DNA of 8,650 nucleotides from Prolixibacteraceae bacterium (GTDB lineage Bacteria; Bacteroidota; Bacteroidia; Bacteroidales; Prolixibacteraceae): NCBI GenBank assembly GCA_016788685.1, contig JAEUSS010000022.1, forward strand, positions 1 to 8,650, given 5' to 3'. Position numbers and translations under genes: made by a program. This document shows positions 6,745 to 8,650 of this stretch, one piece after another (position 1 is the first letter of the stretch; each line of letters begins with the position of its first letter). A model generated the notes under the pieces. That model had not been told where the DNA came from. It saw nothing but the letters and a program-made list of their open reading frames with translations, and did no database searches.

Positions 6745-8046
6745 ATGAAATATTTCAGTACCAATAAATCAGTTCCTTCAGTGTCGTTAATGGAGGCCGT
6801 GACAACGGGCCTGGCAAGTGATAACGGACTGTTCATGCCCGAACGCATCGATGAGTTCAATCCAGATTTCTTTAAGCGAATTTATCGGATGACGTTTCAG
6901 GATATCTCATACGAGGTCGCCAAAAAGTTCTTTGGTGATGAAATTCCGTTCGATGTTCTGAAGAATCTTGTTAATGACACGCTAAACTTTGATTGTCCTT
7001 TGGTTCAGGTCGACCCGCAAGTGTATTCGCTCGAGTTGTTCCACGGACCAACGCTGGCATTTAAAGATGTCGGCGGACGTTTCATGGCTCGTTTGCTGGC
7101 TTATTTCCTTCGCGGATTCGAAAAGGAAGTAAATGTGCTCGTAGCTACTTCCGGAGATACCGGAAGCGCCGTTGCCAACGGGTTTTACAAAGTTCCCGGA
7201 ATAAAAGTATATGTACTTTATCCCAAAGGACTGGTAAGTGATATTCAGGAAAAGCAATTTACAACCCTTGGGCACAACATAACCGCGCTGGAGATCGACG
7301 GAACCTTCGACGATTGTCAACGCCTGGTCAAATCAGCCTTTCTGGATAAACAACTCACCGAATCGATGGTGCTGACTTCGGCCAATTCAATTAACGTGGC
7401 TCGTTTTCTTCCGCAGGCATTTTATTATTTTAATGCTTATGCCCGTTTGCGCGAAACCGGAAATGTTGATGATGTGGTAATTTCGGTTCCAAGCGGCAAT
7501 TTCGGGAACCTGACCGCCGGCTTGTTTGCTAAATTTATGGGCTTACCTGTCAAGCGGTTTGTGGCGGCCAATAACGAGAACGATATTGTTTATAATTACC
7601 TGAAAACAGGCAACTATGCACCCCGTGCATCGGTTTCAACCATTGCCAACGCGATGGATGTAGGAGATCCGAGCAACTTTGCCCGGATACTGGCATTGTA
7701 CGACCATTCGCACGAATACATTACCCACGATGTGGTTGGTTACCGTTATTCCGATGCCGAGATCCGCGAGACTATGAAGCAGGTTTTTGATCAGAACAAC
7801 TATATGCTTGATCCGCACGGCGCCGTTGGTTACCGTGCACTCAAGGCTGATCTGAAGGACGGCGAAGCAGGTATTTTTCTGGAAACTGCCCACCCGGCCA
7901 AATTCACAGAAACGGTTGAAAACGTATTGGGAAAAGGTACGGTTACCCTTCCCGGAAAATTGGCCGAGTTTATGAAAGGCGAAAAGAAATCGGTTCCGCT
8001 CAGCATTGATTTTGACGATTTTAAAAACTTTTTGCTGAAGAAATAA
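6745..8046 (+). CDS. thrC: Threonine synthase
   Basis: This 433-residue PLP enzyme converts O-phosphohomoserine to threonine and phosphate, the last step of the pathway. The PLP lysine is K108 in HGPTLAFKDVGGRF. The substrate-binding ATSGDTGSA is at 134-142, the PLP-phosphate loop SGNFGNLTAG at 250-259, and the C-terminal TAHPAKF at 381-387. The N-terminus MKYFSTN...SLMEAVTTGLASDNGLFMP is typical of the enterobacterial-type (short) threonine synthases, and the length fits. An in-frame ATG at 6697 would add 16 residues without family support. ATG 6745 was chosen because it matches the conserved N-terminus. Being downstream of thrA and the kinase completes a threonine operon, which a strong terminator closes. 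Confidence 0.97.
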   Translation: MKYFSTNKSVPSVSLMEAVTTGLASDNGLFMPERIDEFNPDFFKRIYRMTFQDISYEVAKKFFGDEIPFDVLKNLVNDTLNFDCPLVQVDPQVYSLELFHGPTLAFKDVGGRFMARLLAYFLRGFEKEVNVLVATSGDTGSAVANGFYKVPGIKVYVLYPKGLVSDIQEKQFTTLGHNITALEIDGTFDDCQRLVKSAFLDKQLTESMVLTSANSINVARFLPQAFYYFNAYARLRETGNVDDVVISVPSGNFGNLTAGLFAKFMGLPVKRFVAANNENDIVYNYLKTGNYAPRASVSTIANAMDVGDPSNFARILALYDHSHEYITHDVVGYRYSDAEIRETMKQVFDQNNYMLDPHGAVGYRALKADLKDGEAGIFLETAHPAKFTETVENVLGKGTVTLPGKLAEFMKGEKKSVPLSIDFDDFKNFLLKK

Positions 8047-8066
8047 GATTAACTTTAAAAACAAAA

Positions 8067-8101
8067 GGCCGTTTCCAGAACTGTTCGGAAACGGCTTTTT
8101 T
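8067..8101 (+). terminator. Intrinsic terminator of the threonine operon
   Basis: GCCGTTTCC (8068-8076) pairs perfectly with GGAAACGGC (8087-8095), with a G-U pair below it. Inside, GAA (8078-8080) pairs with TTC (8084-8086) around a CTG tip, leaving one bulged A. Six T follow at 8096-8101, and upstream A residues can pair with part of that run. It lies 20 bases after the thrC stop. Confidence 0.93.
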
Positions 8102-8114
8102 GCTTCAAATAGCT

Positions 8115-8122
8115 TACTTTTA
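8115..8122 (+). promoter_or_regulatory. Weak candidate -7 element before the fructosamine kinase gene
   Basis: TACTTTTA matches 7 of 8 positions of TAnnTTTG and lies 20 bases before the ATG, the same distance as the element before bcp. No convincing -33 element is present, because that position falls inside the preceding terminator stem. Since a terminator precedes the gene, some promoter is expected in this short interval. Confidence 0.3.
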
Positions 8123-8142
8123 CCGGATATAAATTTTCTGTT

Positions 8143-8650
8143 ATGCCTGAGTTTGATGCGTCCGATGTTGTTCAGTTGTGTCTCGGAAAACTTTCTGATC
8201 TGTATGGTACATCAGTCAGGCTCGATGGTACGAAGCCCGTTGGCGGAGGCTGTATCAGCCATGCGCAGAAAATCAGTACTTCTGTCGGCGATTTTTTTCT
8301 GAAGTGGAACATGCAGGCTCCTCCGGATTTGTTTCAGAAAGAGGCGGAAGGTTTGAATGAAATGCGTGGTGCCGGAAATCCTTTTCTGGTTGTTCCGAAG
8401 GTGGTGTGGAGTAAAGTAGCAGACGACTCTCCCGGACTGTTGCTGACTGAGTTTTTGCAGCCGGCAACGTCGGTTTCCGGATTTGATGAACGTTTGGGGC
8501 GCGGAATTGCCCGGCTTCACCGCAAAACAGCGAAGGTATATGGTTTTCATCATCCGAATTATTGCGGTACAACTGTTCAGGACAATACCTGGACCACCAG
8601 TTGGAGCGAATTTTTTGCTCAATGTCGAATTTGGGCTTTGGTTCTGCAGA
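8143..8650 (+). CDS. Fructosamine kinase family protein (3' end outside the window)
   Basis: An ATG at 8143 opens 169 codons to the window edge with no stop. The product matches the fructosamine-3-kinase / ketosamine kinase family, which phosphorylates sugar adducts on amines so that they fall off (protein deglycation). Visible features are the Gly-rich P-loop PVGGGCISHA at 32-41, the ATP-binding Lys in FFLKWN (K54), the C-helix-like FQKEAEGLNEM with E67/E69, the hinge LLLTEFL at 99-105, LGRGIARLHR at 118-127, and the family segment running from YGF (133-135) through NYCGTTVQDN to SWSEFF (153-158). The gene is cut off before the expected catalytic HGDLW-type loop, so activity cannot be judged. 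It is separated from thrC by a terminator and is probably its own unit. Full family length is near 290 residues, so a little over half is seen. Confidence 0.88.
   Translation, partial: MPEFDASDVVQLCLGKLSDLYGTSVRLDGTKPVGGGCISHAQKISTSVGDFFLKWNMQAPPDLFQKEAEGLNEMRGAGNPFLVVPKVVWSKVADDSPGLLLTEFLQPATSVSGFDERLGRGIARLHRKTAKVYGFHHPNYCGTTVQDNTWTTSWSEFFAQCRIWALVLQ

Noticed and set aside
1..8650. Mobile elements, CRISPR arrays, tRNA or rRNA genes, attachment sites
   Set aside because: No transposase, terminal inverted repeats, spaced direct repeats or RNA gene landmarks were seen. Almost all of the window is accounted for by conserved housekeeping genes.

Overview
The window looks like an ordinary chromosomal stretch from a member of the Bacteroidota, most likely class Bacteroidia. 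Evidence for this is the bcp-recA pairing, the thrA / phosphoglycerate-mutase-like homoserine kinase / thrC cluster as found in Bacteroides-type genomes, the lack of strong Shine-Dalgarno sites before the genes, and upstream sequences that fit the Bacteroidota promoter pattern (TTG, then TAnnTTTG) better than a sigma-70 pattern. No mobile element, CRISPR array, tRNA or rRNA is visible.

Layout, left to right. At the left edge, 20 codons of a minus-strand gene run off the window. Next, also on the minus strand, is a secreted or periplasmic SPOR-domain protein with a long charged, helical middle (129-1115). A divergent intergenic region of about 150 bases holds candidate promoters in both directions. 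On the plus strand, a thiol peroxidase gene (bcp, 1267-1734) is followed after one base by recA (1736-2761), and a strong intrinsic terminator closes this pair. A 117-base gap follows with a weak promoter candidate. Then come thrA, a bifunctional aspartokinase-homoserine dehydrogenase; a cofactor-independent phosphoglycerate-mutase-family protein that is probably the homoserine kinase; and thrC, threonine synthase. A second strong terminator ends this operon. The window finishes inside a fructosamine-kinase-family gene, cut off before its catalytic loop.

How the genes work together. ThrA catalyses the first and third steps of the aspartate-to-threonine route. The mutase-fold kinase would make O-phosphohomoserine, and ThrC converts that to threonine. 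Only aspartate-semialdehyde dehydrogenase is missing from the window. Bcp and RecA probably share a transcript and both deal with the consequences of oxidative or DNA damage. The SPOR protein and the fructosamine kinase are neighbours without an obvious functional link.

I do not see a new biological system here. The points most worth a second look are the non-orthologous homoserine kinase, the tail-less RecA, the tight bcp-recA junction, and the P-loop cysteine in the fructosamine kinase.
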